NCBI RefSeq assembly: GCF_900143695.1
Contig: NZ_FRFE01000013.1
Coordinates: 1-64,000 of the forward strand
Source of the DNA: Desulfopila aestuarii DSM 18488
Lineage (GTDB): Bacteria > Desulfobacterota > Desulfobulbia > Desulfobulbales > Desulfocapsaceae
Length of the DNA: 64,000 nucleotides
Reading direction: 5' to 3'
A program made the translations under genes and the position numbers. Below the pieces are notes generated by a model. It was not told where the DNA came from, ran no database searches, and was given only the letters and a program-made list of their open reading frames with translations. This document shows positions 55,363 through 64,000 of the stretch, piece after piece; positions within the stretch are counted from its first letter, which is position 1, and each line of letters starts with the position of its first letter.

Positions 55363-55377
55363 ATTGGTACTACCAAT
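55363..55377. promoter_or_regulatory. PdhR/LldR-type operator, upstream copy
   Basis: ATTGGTACTACCAAT is a perfect 15-bp match to the ATTGGT-N3-ACCAAT form bound by FCD-type GntR repressors. It lies about 120 bp upstream of the promoter that carries a second copy. Confidence 0.7.
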
Positions 55378-55482
55378 AATGGTACCACGCAGCCAACCCC
55401 ATCCGCGCCCAACACTACAGACAAAATGTCGCATCTGTGACCACATGCAACACCAGCAAAATCCACCATGGTCACTTTGGTA

Positions 55483-55521
55483 TTGACAACGACAATGGTA
55501 TCTCCTAATATTGGTACTACC
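55483..55521 (+). promoter_or_regulatory. Promoter with overlapping PdhR/LldR-type half operator
   Basis: TTGACA (55483-55488), a 17-bp spacer and TAATAT (55506-55511) form a near-consensus sigma-70 promoter. ATTGGTACTACC (55510-55521) overlaps the -10 and the start site, suiting repression. The last three bases of the palindrome are degenerate. A leader of about 180 nt follows. Confidence 0.65.
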
Positions 55522-55699
55522 TTTTAGCTGGTCGCAAGCAGAACGACACACCAGCAAAGGAAATCGGGTTTCAAATCACGTCAGCAGGGTCGGTGCAAAC
55601 ACATTTTAGATGTGTGACTGTATCGGGGTGCTGGCGGCAAGCGGCAGAGCAGGTGATAGGTTCACCATCGTCTCAGGCATTTTCAGCGAATGGAGCTAC

Positions 55700-57097
55700 A
55701 TGACAATGAAGAAAAGTATTATCGATGAATTGGTCTCAATTTTCGGCCAGGAAAACGTTCTCACCGAACGCGAGGACATGATCGCCTACAGCTATGACGC
55801 CGCACCGGTGGAAATTGAACCTGAAGCTGTTGTCTTCCCTACCACCACCGAGCAGGTCAGTAAGCTCATGAAAATGGCGTACCGTGAAGAGATTCCGGTA
55901 ACCCCGCGCGGACAAGGCAGCGGCCTTTCCGGTGGCTCCATTCCGCTAAAAAAGGGCATCGTCCTCTCCATGGATAAAATGAAGAAGATGATCGAGTTTG
56001 ACCCAAACAATCGTCTTATCACTGTTGAGGCCGGATTCACCACCTCTGACATCGACCCGATCGTTTCCGAAGCCAATCTCTTCTATCCGCCGGATCCGGG
56101 CTCCGTCGCGTTCTCCACCATCGGTGGTAATGTAGCTGAGAATGCCGGTGGTTTGCGCGGTCTGAAATATGGCGTTACCAAGAATTACGTGAAAATGCTC
56201 AAAGTAGTTCTACCGCAGGGCGACATCGTTACCGTCGGCTCCAAATGCGTCAAACACGTTGCCGGTTTCAACTCGGAGCTGATCTTTGTCGGCAGCGAGG
56301 GGCTGCTTGGCATCATGACCGAAGTCACCTTGGCACTGTTACCGATCCCCCAGCATCGTGAATCGGCACTCGCCATTTTCAACAGCCTCGACAGCGCCGC
56401 CCAGGCGGTCTCCGACATCATCGCCGCTGGCGTAACACCCTCGACAATGGAGTTCATGGACAACGCCACCATCAACGCTGTCCAGAACTTCAAGGATTGC
56501 GGTCTTCCCCGCGACGCTGAAGCTGTTCTCTTGATCGAAACCGACGGTGAGATGAATTCCGCTAAATGGGAGATGTCCGTTATTGAAGAGCAGGTCAAGA
56601 AAAACGATATCCGCGAGTTCCAGCGTGCCCAGAACACCGCCGAGCGTGACGCCCTGTTTGCCGGCCGCCGTGTCGCTTTGAACGCCCTCGCCAGTGTCAA
56701 GCCAAACCTTATTCTCGAAGATGCCACCGTCAAGCGTTCCGTTCTGCCCGATATGGTTCGAGGCATCACCGCCATTGCCAAGAAACACAATGTGCAGGTT
56801 GGCATCTTTGGACATGCCGGCGACGGTAACCTCCACCCGACGTTCCTCATCGACCAGAGCGATAAGGAAGAAATGGCTCGCTGCCACAAAGCTGTTGACG
56901 AGCTGTTCCAGCTGGCGATTGATCTCGACGGTACTATTTCCGGCGAGCACGGCATCGGCCTCGAGAAAAAGCCCTACCTGAAGAACCAGATCGGGGACGC
57001 CGGCATCAAGATGCTGCAGGACATGAAGCGCATGTTTGACCCGAAAAATCTTCTCAATCCAGGTAAAATGTTCGACATGCCTGGCGAAGCAGCCTGA
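55700..57097 (+). CDS. FAD-linked oxidase GlcD-like (D-lactate/glycolate dehydrogenase subunit)
   Basis: Start at 55700 (MTMKKSIIDEL) is supported by TGGAGC just upstream. The 465-residue flavoprotein has the FAD-binding type 4 domain (VTPRGQGSGLSGGSIPLKKGIVLSMDKM in outline, PPDPGSVAFSTIGGNVAENAGG) and the C-terminal FAD-oxidase domain (GIFGHAGDGNLHPTFL, GTISGEHGIG). It is expected to oxidise a 2-hydroxyacid and pass electrons to the Fe-S subunit encoded 17 bp downstream. Glycolate and D-lactate cannot be told apart from sequence. PdhR/LldR-type operators upstream favour lactate. Confidence 0.92.
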   Translation: MTMKKSIIDELVSIFGQENVLTEREDMIAYSYDAAPVEIEPEAVVFPTTTEQVSKLMKMAYREEIPVTPRGQGSGLSGGSIPLKKGIVLSMDKMKKMIEFDPNNRLITVEAGFTTSDIDPIVSEANLFYPPDPGSVAFSTIGGNVAENAGGLRGLKYGVTKNYVKMLKVVLPQGDIVTVGSKCVKHVAGFNSELIFVGSEGLLGIMTEVTLALLPIPQHRESALAIFNSLDSAAQAVSDIIAAGVTPSTMEFMDNATINAVQNFKDCGLPRDAEAVLLIETDGEMNSAKWEMSVIEEQVKKNDIREFQRAQNTAERDALFAGRRVALNALASVKPNLILEDATVKRSVLPDMVRGITAIAKKHNVQVGIFGHAGDGNLHPTFLIDQSDKEEMARCHKAVDELFQLAIDLDGTISGEHGIGLEKKPYLKNQIGDAGIKMLQDMKRMFDPKNLLNPGKMFDMPGEAA

Positions 57098-57114
57098 GAA
57101 CGGATGGATAGCCA

Positions 57115-58419
57115 ATGAATGCACATATATCGCAGAAACAACTCGCAGAACAACATCTCCTTGAAGCGACCAAGGAATTCCAGAAGTGCATGCAGTGCGG
57201 CAAATGCCGCAGTGTCTGCCCGGTTTTCAAGGAGTTCGGCAATGAACTTTTCGTCGCACGAGGGAAAAACAAGATCGCTCAGAAACTCGTCTCTGGCGAT
57301 CTTCAGATAACCAAAAGGGTTGAGCAGGCCATTAACGAATGTTTGAACTGCAAGACCTGCTCCGCCAACTGCCCGGCTGGTGTTAAACCTGAAAATGTGG
57401 TCCTTCGCATGCGCTGGTATATCACAACCCAACGCGGGCTCCATTTTTTCAAGGCGCTGATCTTCCGACAGCTCCTTTGGCGCAAATGGCCAATCACCCT
57501 CGGATGCGCCATTGTCGGTATCGCGCAGAAGGTACTCTTCGGCATAGGCCCGAAGAATCCAGTGCGGCATCTTTTCCCGCTGTTTGGTTTTTCCAAGCGC
57601 AGAAATTTTCCGCAGCTTGCCATTCGTAGCGCCCAATCAATGCTGCCCGAGGTAAGTCCGGCGAAAAACGGTCCGCGTAAAGCCCGAATCGGGTACTTCA
57701 CCGGTTGCGCCGGCAACCTGATCTACACTAACGTGGCCAAATCGGTGGTGGATATCCTCACCGGCTATGGCTATGAAGTTGTCATTCCAAAAGCCCAGAA
57801 GTGCAACGGCACCCCGGTTCTGGCCAATGGCGACTATGAAGGCGCCAAGCGACTGATGGTGCATAACTTCGAGCTCTTTCAGAAATATGATCTCGACGCC
57901 ATCGTTGTGGCCTGTTCTTCATGCGGAATGTCACTGAAAAAAGAGATCAAGGTTTTCATTGATGACAGCCCCGAGCTGCAGGAATTCACAAGCAAAGTCT
58001 TTGATATCAACGAATTCATCGAAAAAAATCTTGAGATCAAGCCGGAGCAGCTGAGTCGCCTGCCCTACAAGGTGACCTACCACGATCCCTGCCACATGGT
58101 TCGCGGCCAGGGCATCAAGGACCAGCCGCGTAATCTGTTGAAGATGATCCCCGGCGTTGAATTCACCGAGATGAAAAATGCCGATACCTGCTGCGGCTCA
58201 GCCGGCAGCTACTGCATCACCCATTACGACACCTCAATCAAGATCAACAATCACAAGATCAAGGATATTCAAGAGGCAAACGTCAATATGGTCGCAACTG
58301 GCTGCCCGACCTGCGTGATGCACATTGCCGACAACCTGGCACAACATAACAGCCATGAAAAGACCAGATTCGTGGTCGAACTCCTGGCGGATTCCATGCG
58401 GGCTGCAGGTACTATCTGA
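57115..58419 (+). CDS. GlcF-like iron-sulfur subunit with two CCG domains
   Basis: This is a 434-residue partner of the upstream flavoprotein. Two ferredoxin-type motifs, CMQCGKCRSVCP and CLNCKTCSANCP, bind 4Fe-4S clusters. A hydrophobic stretch near residue 120 is followed by two cysteine-rich CCG domains (ACSSCGMSLKKE with HDPCHMVRG, and CCGSAGSYC with GCPTCVMH), as in GlcF and heterodisulfide reductase D-type proteins. It should relay electrons to the membrane quinone pool. A strong terminator follows 32 bp after the stop, ending the two-gene operon. Confidence 0.92.
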   Translation: MNAHISQKQLAEQHLLEATKEFQKCMQCGKCRSVCPVFKEFGNELFVARGKNKIAQKLVSGDLQITKRVEQAINECLNCKTCSANCPAGVKPENVVLRMRWYITTQRGLHFFKALIFRQLLWRKWPITLGCAIVGIAQKVLFGIGPKNPVRHLFPLFGFSKRRNFPQLAIRSAQSMLPEVSPAKNGPRKARIGYFTGCAGNLIYTNVAKSVVDILTGYGYEVVIPKAQKCNGTPVLANGDYEGAKRLMVHNFELFQKYDLDAIVVACSSCGMSLKKEIKVFIDDSPELQEFTSKVFDINEFIEKNLEIKPEQLSRLPYKVTYHDPCHMVRGQGIKDQPRNLLKMIPGVEFTEMKNADTCCGSAGSYCITHYDTSIKINNHKIKDIQEANVNMVATGCPTCVMHIADNLAQHNSHEKTRFVVELLADSMRAAGTI

Positions 58420-58451
58420 TCCGTTTGTTTGTCACCATATGTTTTGCCATT

Positions 58452-58485
58452 GCTCGAGTCCCGAGGGGGACTCGAGCTTTTTTTT
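58452..58485 (+). terminator. Rho-independent terminator of the GlcD/GlcF-like operon
   Basis: GCTCGAGTCCC and GGGACTCGAGC form a perfect 11-bp stem around GAGG, followed directly by eight T residues. Confidence 0.92.
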
Positions 58486-58509
58486 CATTCAACCACCTGC
58501 GATTTTTCT

Positions 58510-58549
58510 TCAAAAAGAATGAGGGGGAACCGACAAGCGGCTCCCCCTC
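58510..58549 (-). terminator. Rho-independent terminator of acs
   Basis: GAGGGGGA-CC and GG-TCCCCCTC pair around a short loop. On the minus strand the stem is followed by ATTCTTTTTG. It lies about 70 bp after the acs stop and faces the GlcD/GlcF-like operon terminator. Confidence 0.8.
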
Positions 58550-58619
58550 ACCACACAGGCCAGTCTGCTCACTCGCCCGTGCCTGCTACTGCGACATTAA
58601 AAGTTGTGCAGTACCGTGT

Positions 58620-60656
58620 TTATCCCTGAACCATCTTCCTGATCTCTTCAACGATCTCAGGATTCGCAAGAGTCATAACGTTGCCGACATCACCCTTGTT
58701 TGAGATTGCACCGAGTACCCTGCGCATCAACTTACCTGAGCGGGTCTTCGGCATATCCGGCACGATCCAGACGTTTTTACACTTGGCGATCTTGCCAATC
58801 TGGAAGGTGATAGCATCAGCAACCTTCTTCTGCAGTTCTGGTGTGGCCTCGATTCCCGGCTTTAAGGAGACATACAGCTCCGGCTCCTTGCCTTTGATCT
58901 CATGGGCAACCGGAACGACCGCAGCCTCAGCGACTTCAGGCACGGTGAGAGCCGCAGACTCGATCTCTTTGGTACCGAGCCGATGCCCTGAAACGTTGAT
59001 TACGTCGTCGATCCTGCCAAGTACCCGGACATAGCCATCACTGGCGACCACTGCAGCGTCACCGGTCATATATGGCCAATCCTGCCACTTCTTGCTATTG
59101 CGGTCTTTATTGTACATACCGAAATAGCTCTCGACGAACCGGTTCCTGTCACCCCATACTGTCTGCATCATACCCGGCCACGGATTCTGGATGCAGATGT
59201 TGCCGGCCTTGCCACAGCCCGGCTCAAGCACTTCGCCAGTCTCGTCAAAAACGATAGGATGAATACCCGGAACACCCGGTCCAGCACTGCCCGGCTTCAT
59301 TGGCTGAATACCCGGTACGGTAGAGCAGAGGAAACCACCGGTCTCTGTCTGCCAATAGGTGTCAACGATCGCGGCCTCTCCCCGACCGACAACGTTATAG
59401 TACCAGCGCCAGACCTCAGGCTCAATCGGCTCGCCAACCGTCGTCATATGCTTGAACTTATATCTGTATTTCTGCGGCTCATCCGGTCCGACCTTCCTGA
59501 GGGCGCGGATCGCGGTCGGTGCGGTATGGAAGATATTGACATCGAGTTCCTGGGCAATCCGCCATGAACGACCGGCATCCGGATAGGTCGGTACGCCCTC
59601 ATAGATCACCGAAGAAGCGCAAAGCGCCAGCGGGCCGTATACGATAAAGGAGTGACCGGTAATCCAGCCGATATCAGCCATACACCAGTAGACATCTTCA
59701 GGATGAATATCCTGGATGTATTTTGACATGGCTGTGACATAGGCAAGATAACCACCGGTGCCGTGCTGAGCGCCTTTGGGTTTGCCGGTGGTGCCGGAAG
59801 TGTACATCAGGAACAGAGGTTCTTCAGCGAGCATTTGCTCAGGCTCGACGAGAGCGCCATAGTATTTCTTCAATTCCTGATTGACGATGATATCACGACC
59901 CTCGACCAGAGGCGACGGTGATGACATCTTGCCTGGGTAGCGCTGCCATACCAGCATGGTGTCAACTTTCTGTCCGCCCTTCTCTGCCAGAGCACAGGCC
60001 TCGTCATCAACCTCTTTGTGGTTGAGCAGTTTTCCGGCCCGGTAATAGGAGTCCATGGTGATCAGAACCCGGCTGTTGGAGTCAACAACCCTGTCGGCAC
60101 AGGCACTGGATGAGAAACCACCAAAAACTACTGAGTGAATAACACCGATACGGGCACAGGCCAGCATGGTAATCGGCAGTTCTGCAGACATCGGCATATG
60201 AATAGTCACTCGATCGCCGCGCTTCAGTTTCGCTGTATTTTTCAGAAGGGCCGCAAACTCGTTAACACGAGTATAGAGTTCCTGATAGGTGATATGGCTT
60301 ACCCTTTCATCCTCAGGCTCAGCGACGAAATGGATGGCTGTTTTATTCTTGTTCTTAGCCAGGTGACGATCAATACAGTTATAGCTGGCATTCAGCTTGC
60401 CGCCTTTGAACCATTTAAAGCATGGTGCATCACTGGTATCGAGTACTTCATCCCACTTCTTGTACCAGGTGAGCAGATCGGCAAATTCAGTGTAATAGTC
60501 CGGAAAATTCGCCAGGCTGAAACGCTCATAAATCGATTTGTCTGTCAGGTTGGCCTGGGCAATAAATTCCTCAGACGGATTGATCAACTCTTCTTCTTTC
60601 CAGTGAACGGCAATCTGTGCTTCGGAAGTCGATACGATTTTGCTGTCGTCACTCAT
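58620..60656 (-). CDS. acs: Acetyl-CoA synthetase
   Basis: The 678-residue AMP-forming enzyme converts acetate to acetyl-CoA. It shows the N-terminal ACAS domain (FKWFKGGKLNASYNCIDRHL), P-loop YTSGTTGKPKGAQHGTGG, VDTYWQTETGG, the GD and hinge region MTGDAAVVASDGYVRVLGRIDDVINVSGHRLGT in outline, and the C-terminal catalytic lysine in PKTRSGKLMRR. That lysine is the usual target of regulatory acetylation. An AAGGAG ribosome site precedes ATG. It lies 88 bp after the OFA/MFS carrier gene and is probably co-transcribed with it. Confidence 0.96.
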   Translation of the reverse strand: MSDDSKIVSTSEAQIAVHWKEEELINPSEEFIAQANLTDKSIYERFSLANFPDYYTEFADLLTWYKKWDEVLDTSDAPCFKWFKGGKLNASYNCIDRHLAKNKNKTAIHFVAEPEDERVSHITYQELYTRVNEFAALLKNTAKLKRGDRVTIHMPMSAELPITMLACARIGVIHSVVFGGFSSSACADRVVDSNSRVLITMDSYYRAGKLLNHKEVDDEACALAEKGGQKVDTMLVWQRYPGKMSSPSPLVEGRDIIVNQELKKYYGALVEPEQMLAEEPLFLMYTSGTTGKPKGAQHGTGGYLAYVTAMSKYIQDIHPEDVYWCMADIGWITGHSFIVYGPLALCASSVIYEGVPTYPDAGRSWRIAQELDVNIFHTAPTAIRALRKVGPDEPQKYRYKFKHMTTVGEPIEPEVWRWYYNVVGRGEAAIVDTYWQTETGGFLCSTVPGIQPMKPGSAGPGVPGIHPIVFDETGEVLEPGCGKAGNICIQNPWPGMMQTVWGDRNRFVESYFGMYNKDRNSKKWQDWPYMTGDAAVVASDGYVRVLGRIDDVINVSGHRLGTKEIESAALTVPEVAEAAVVPVAHEIKGKEPELYVSLKPGIEATPELQKKVADAITFQIGKIAKCKNVWIVPDMPKTRSGKLMRRVLGAISNKGDVGNVMTLANPEIVEEIRKMVQG

Positions 60657-60744
60657 GAATTTTCTCCTTTATTCGTGATGAATGATTGATACGATCGTAA
60701 TACTCCTGTGCTTTCGTAAGAAACGATACAACCGTCCAGAGAGT

Positions 60745-62070
60745 TTAAACTCTCACATGTTCTACATTTGTTTCACCTTTGAATTTGGCATAGTTCGGCC
60801 TCTTGACGGAAAGCGCCACGATGACACCGACCACCAACAGGGCACCAGAAAGATAGAACGCATAGTTCAGACTACCAGTAATATCCTGGATCCAACCGCC
60901 GAGTTTGGCAACGAATACACCAAGACCCCAGCCGATAAAGACGATACCGTAATTCATTCCCATGTTTTTCGGGCCAAAGAAGTCAGCGGTAAAGGAAGGC
61001 ATAAGCGCCAGACCACCACCGTACTGCCAGTACGCCACACCAACCAGGAGGAACAGCAGCGGGACATTCTTCGATGCTGTAACCATTGGCAGGGCAAACA
61101 GGCAGAGTGCAGAGATTGAGCAGTTCAACGCATAGGCATTAGTCCGACCAATCTTATCCGAGTACGCACCTGTTCCGACACGACCAGCCGCGTTGACAAA
61201 GCCACCGAATGAAACCAGCAGCCAGGCATTGGCCATGAAGAATGGTATGTTGCTAGCCGTTGTTTTCAGGATACCGGCAGCACTGCTGATAATAAGAAGT
61301 CCAGACTGGGTCGTAAGCATGAACATGAAGATGAGGGCATAACACTGCCAGGTTTTTGACATCTCTGCGGTTGTCCAGTTGGCAACATAGCTCGGTGCAG
61401 ATGAAGCCTGTGGAGATGTATCGACTCCAGGAGGAACGTAACCAGCTTCCGGGGTCTTCAACAACTGACCTGCAATAATAACCACCACTGCAAAGAAACA
61501 GCCAAGACCTATAAAGCTGCCCGTTACACCATACTTATCAATCAGATACTGACCAAGATAGCCAATGTATAGTGCTGCGCCACCGTAACCGCCAACAACA
61601 AGACCGGAGATCAAACCACGCTTTTTCGGGCCGAACCACTTCAGAGCTGCAGGTGTAGGGGCCGCGTAACCGATGCCCATACCCATACCACCGAGGATAC
61701 CGAAGCCAATAAGCAGACCGGTATAACTCTTCATTACCCCGGCGATAATACAACCACAGGCCAGCAAGAGGCCACCGAGAGTTGCACCAAATTTCGGGCT
61801 GATCTTATCCTGAATTTTACCACCCGGAATCATGAATACAGCAAAGATAATAACACACAGCGTATACGGCGTTGCCGCCTGCGCGTTGGTCAAATAGACC
61901 CAACCCGCATTCATGCTGTCTGCAGGAAATGCCTGGCCCGCTTTTTCCACATTGACCAGTGCAGCTTTCCAGATACTCCAGGCATACAGGATGCCTAGAC
62001 AAAGGTTAATGGAGGTGCCAGCAAATGTCGTAATCCACGCTTGCGCGGGTACTTTTTGATCCTGTTGCAT
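60745..62070 (-). CDS. OFA-family MFS carrier (monocarboxylate/oxalate-formate antiporter-like)
   Basis: This 441-residue protein has twelve hydrophobic segments. It shows the OFA opening WITTFAGTSINLCLGILYAWSIW and the MFS loop motifs GGKIQDKISPKFGATLGG and GAYSDKIGRTNAY. Family members move small carboxylates such as oxalate, formate, acetate or pyruvate. Placement directly before acs suggests uptake of acetate or a related acid for activation. A good ribosome site (AGGGAG) precedes ATG. Confidence 0.9.
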   Translation of the reverse strand: MQQDQKVPAQAWITTFAGTSINLCLGILYAWSIWKAALVNVEKAGQAFPADSMNAGWVYLTNAQAATPYTLCVIIFAVFMIPGGKIQDKISPKFGATLGGLLLACGCIIAGVMKSYTGLLIGFGILGGMGMGIGYAAPTPAALKWFGPKKRGLISGLVVGGYGGAALYIGYLGQYLIDKYGVTGSFIGLGCFFAVVVIIAGQLLKTPEAGYVPPGVDTSPQASSAPSYVANWTTAEMSKTWQCYALIFMFMLTTQSGLLIISSAAGILKTTASNIPFFMANAWLLVSFGGFVNAAGRVGTGAYSDKIGRTNAYALNCSISALCLFALPMVTASKNVPLLFLLVGVAYWQYGGGLALMPSFTADFFGPKNMGMNYGIVFIGWGLGVFVAKLGGWIQDITGSLNYAFYLSGALLVVGVIVALSVKRPNYAKFKGETNVEHVRV

Positions 62071-63050
62071 TTGTCAATCTCCCTTAAAATGGATAGTGAT
62101 GGTTGATCAGTCACTGTTCTCAGCCGAACATCCCCCCAGTACTGCACCAGGAGACCTCGACCTCTCTTCTACCCACCGTAATTTCTGCTTGCTCTGTCCC
62201 CAAGCTGTAACCCTCCTCTTGTTGTTGCCGGCATCAGGACAGTCAACCGGACAGTTAGCATTGTGTGGATCTGAACAGCGGTTTTCAACCGGCCCCCAAG
62301 CCGCCCATGCATTGCGATGATCACCCCATCCAGACAACCCAAAACCTATTCGGAACATATTTTGTCCCCATGTACACCATTGGCATAACAGCCAAATTCT
62401 TATTTGAAACTTGGTTTCCTACGTGAGGCCATGCTCATCACCGTCTTTCTCACCTCACTTGGTGATCTGCGCATCCGTTTATTGCGGACGACACACAACA
62501 GCCGAACACATTACGTCGTCGGATCCAGGCAATCACATTGCCCGAATTTCAACTCTACTGCGATATGGAAAAAGAAAGAATGTCCCCTTAAATGCCTTCA
62601 ATCTCAAGTAGTTAATGTATTATTGCAAAAAATACTACGAGAGAAGAAAGCTGCTGACCTGACAACCCTGCCCAGATTGTAGAGGCCAGGCGATGATGCT
62701 ACCGGAACATATTTCCCGATGGCATCATCGACTTCTATCAATTTTATTTATCAAACCCTTCACAGTAACTCAAGCAAAAAATGCATATGCAGCGTATATT
62801 TTTTTTTACTGAACGAGAATTAATCACAAACATACAACATGATACACGTTTAGAAACTCGGTTTCTGCAAAGCTATCCATCAGTTAGCGTAGTCAGGCGA
62901 CAGACATACAGTTTGACCGCCACATCAAGTTAGATGACCAACGAAAAGATACAGATGATTTTTTTGCTATCGTTGAAGGTATTGATGATGCCGCTTGTCA
63001 TGAAAAATGACAGTGTGGAAACCCGAAACACGCCTTGTAATCGAAGCGTA
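62071..63050. other. Long intergenic region without a convincing gene
   Basis: These 980 bp contain only short frames with poor ribosome sites and no recognisable protein motif. A hairpin, CGATGATGC (62691-62699) with GCATCATCG (62722-62730), is the one clear structure. The stretch around 62740-62900 is noticeably AT-rich. It must include the promoter for the OFA/MFS carrier and acs operon at its left end, and could hide a small RNA. Confidence 0.45.
62691..62730. other. Hairpin in long intergenic region
   Basis: Nine-base perfect arms CGATGATGC and GCATCATCG extend inward through imperfect ACCGG/CCCGAT pairing around a loop of about 9 nt. There is no T-run of four or more immediately after it on either strand. 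It may be a processed-RNA structure or a terminator remnant. Confidence 0.4.
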
Positions 63051-63680
63051 TCATCCCCAGAGATTGAGTCGGGGGTTTTCCGCAAAGCTTCGCAGAATAT
63101 CTCCCCGGGTGACGATACCTACAAGTTGGCCATCCTCACGGGTGACAGGAAGCGAATCGATATGGGAAAATGCCATCACCCGCGCAACGCGGCGGATGTC
63201 GCTGATGGAGTCTGTGGCGACAACTTCCCGCTGCATGACATCAGCAACTTTCAGGGTAAGCTCCACTTCCACTTCGTCACCAATAATATTAATGCGCTTG
63301 AGGATGTCCCTGTCTGAAAGCATACCCGCAACAAGGTTCCTCTCGGAAACAACTACCAGTTGCCGGAGCCCGAGCCGCTCAAGGGTTCGCCAGGCCTCCA
63401 GCAACGATGTATCACCGTTTATGGTTTCCACCGGACTGTTCATTATCTGATAGATATGGACCAGGGGCTCCACCATACTCTCGCGATTCATAACCTGAAG
63501 ATAGGCGGCTACGGCCAGGCTATTCGGTGCCGGGCGGCCACCCTCTTCCGGGAAAGGCGTAGTCCTGGCTCCACCTTTCAGCGGCTGGACAGGAGCACGG
63601 CGTTCGACCTTGCGCTCCCGTTCGAGTGCTTCCATTGGTCCGCGAAAGCGAAGGCCGTCCAGATCATAGACATAGAACAT
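63051..63680 (-). CDS. CBS-domain pair protein
   Basis: The 209-residue cytoplasmic protein has a basic, variable N-terminus (about 1-75). Two CBS motifs follow (about 80-140, IMNSPVETINGDTSLLEAWRTLERLGLRQLVVV; and about 148-205, VMQREVVATDSISDIRRVARVMAFSHIDSLPVT in outline), which form a Bateman module. Such modules bind adenosine nucleotides or related ligands. No catalytic domain is attached, so it is probably a regulatory protein. It is encoded just after a receiver-domain gene, suggesting a signalling context. Confidence 0.85.
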   Translation of the reverse strand: MFYVYDLDGLRFRGPMEALERERKVERRAPVQPLKGGARTTPFPEEGGRPAPNSLAVAAYLQVMNRESMVEPLVHIYQIMNSPVETINGDTSLLEAWRTLERLGLRQLVVVSERNLVAGMLSDRDILKRINIIGDEVEVELTLKVADVMQREVVATDSISDIRRVARVMAFSHIDSLPVTREDGQLVGIVTRGDILRSFAENPRLNLWG

Positions 63681-63742
63681 ACTCGTTTCCCCGGATAGGA
63701 TGAAGTTCTTCGTGATGGATTATCGCTAAAACCAGTTTCTGC

Positions 63743-64000
63743 TCAGCTATCCAGTATTGTACGGACTTTGCGAACCAGCTGGCTGCTGCTGAACGGTTTC
63801 TGAATGAATTCAACTCCCGGCTGAAGAATACCATATTTGCTGATGGTCTCACCGGTATATCCTGACATGAACAGGATTTTTTTATTGAGCTTTCGGCGCT
63901 CTATTTCATCGGCGAGCATCTTGCCGTTTATACCTGGCATGATCACATCGGTAAGGATCAGGCTATACTCCTTCCCTCTCTGTTCAAAGGCCAGAATTGC
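63743..64000 (-). CDS. Receiver domain, partial (5' end outside window)
   Basis: The minus strand is open from the window edge to the stop at 63743 (86 codons). The phosphoacceptor aspartate is in LILTDVIMPGINGKML, the conserved threonine/serine is in ILFMSGYTGE, and the lysine is in FIQKPFSSSQL. The sequence matches the C-terminal receiver of hybrid sensor histidine kinases (the MPGINGKMLADEI and SGYTGE forms), so the missing part is likely a kinase. A stand-alone regulator is also possible. Confidence 0.85.
   Translation of the reverse strand, partial: AILAFEQRGKEYSLILTDVIMPGINGKMLADEIERRKLNKKILFMSGYTGETISKYGILQPGVEFIQKPFSSSQLVRKVRTILDS

Larger units (their letters stand above)
55246..55699. 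other. Regulatory region upstream of the GlcD/GlcF-like operon
   Basis: No gene is convincing in these 454 bp. They contain two GntR-type operator-like sites and a consensus promoter, listed separately. The annotated frame of the FAD subunit is open upstream to 55610, but the ribosome site and homology place the start at 55700. Confidence 0.5.

Noticed and set aside
1-64000. CRISPR array
   Set aside because: No regularly spaced short repeats were seen; the only tandem repeat is the two-copy element at 16210-16252.

Overview
The window looks like a chromosomal segment of a Gram-negative, probably anaerobic or microaerotolerant bacterium, most plausibly a Desulfobacterota (Desulfobulbales-like) organism. 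This is inferred from gene content: an aldehyde:ferredoxin oxidoreductase with its own polyferredoxin, a TRAP 2-oxoacid-type transporter, acetyl-CoA synthetase beside an OFA-family carrier, glycolate/lactate-oxidase-type FAD and Fe-S subunits, a CoA-transferase/GNAT fusion, and a chemoreceptor carrying hemerythrin. No rRNA or other definite taxonomic marker is present.

Left edge (1-7.9 kb). An IS66-type element is cut by the window start. It is followed by a small AT-rich island lying between a degenerate copy of the 3' half of tRNA-Pro (492-538) and the intact tRNA-Pro gene (7666-7743). The island holds six minus-strand genes in tight order: SGNH-like hydrolase, WapI-like protein, PcfJ-like protein, radical SAM enzyme, metallo-beta-lactamase/beta-CASP-like nuclease, and PD-(D/E)XK-like nuclease. 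A divergent sigma-54 enhancer-binding activator sits at the other end. A good -24/-12 promoter (TGGCATGGTGTCTGCA) precedes the operon, and two palindromes that could be enhancer sites lie about 100-150 bp upstream of it. This is the best candidate for an undescribed system: an inducible, RtcR-like-controlled conflict or RNA/peptide-processing operon.

7.8-19.2 kb. tRNA-Asn and tRNA-Pro are followed by a lipid-related block: acyl-CoA synthetase, an acyltransferase fused to an alpha/beta hydrolase, and a FadL-type outer-membrane channel. A class V aminotransferase, an arginase and a cyclic-nucleotide-binding/methyltransferase fusion lie among them.

19.2-36 kb. Two tandem membrane-PAS-HD-GYP paralogues come first. 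Next are a TRAP transporter with an FCD-type GntR regulator, an ADP-forming acyl-CoA synthetase overlapping a CoA-transferase/GNAT fusion, citramalate synthase, a DUF523-DUF1722 protein and an HD-GYP response regulator. Sites of the form TTGGT-N3-ACCAA upstream of the acyl-CoA synthetase recur 28 kb away upstream of the GlcD/GlcF-like genes, which suggests one PdhR/LldR-like regulon.

36-64 kb. This part holds an OplAH-type 5-oxoprolinase, malate dehydrogenase, a secreted protein, an IS3-family element, a dual-SBP diguanylate cyclase, the aldehyde oxidoreductase pair, a hemerythrin chemoreceptor, the GlcD/GlcF pair, acs with an OFA/MFS carrier, a CBS-domain protein and a receiver domain cut by the window end.
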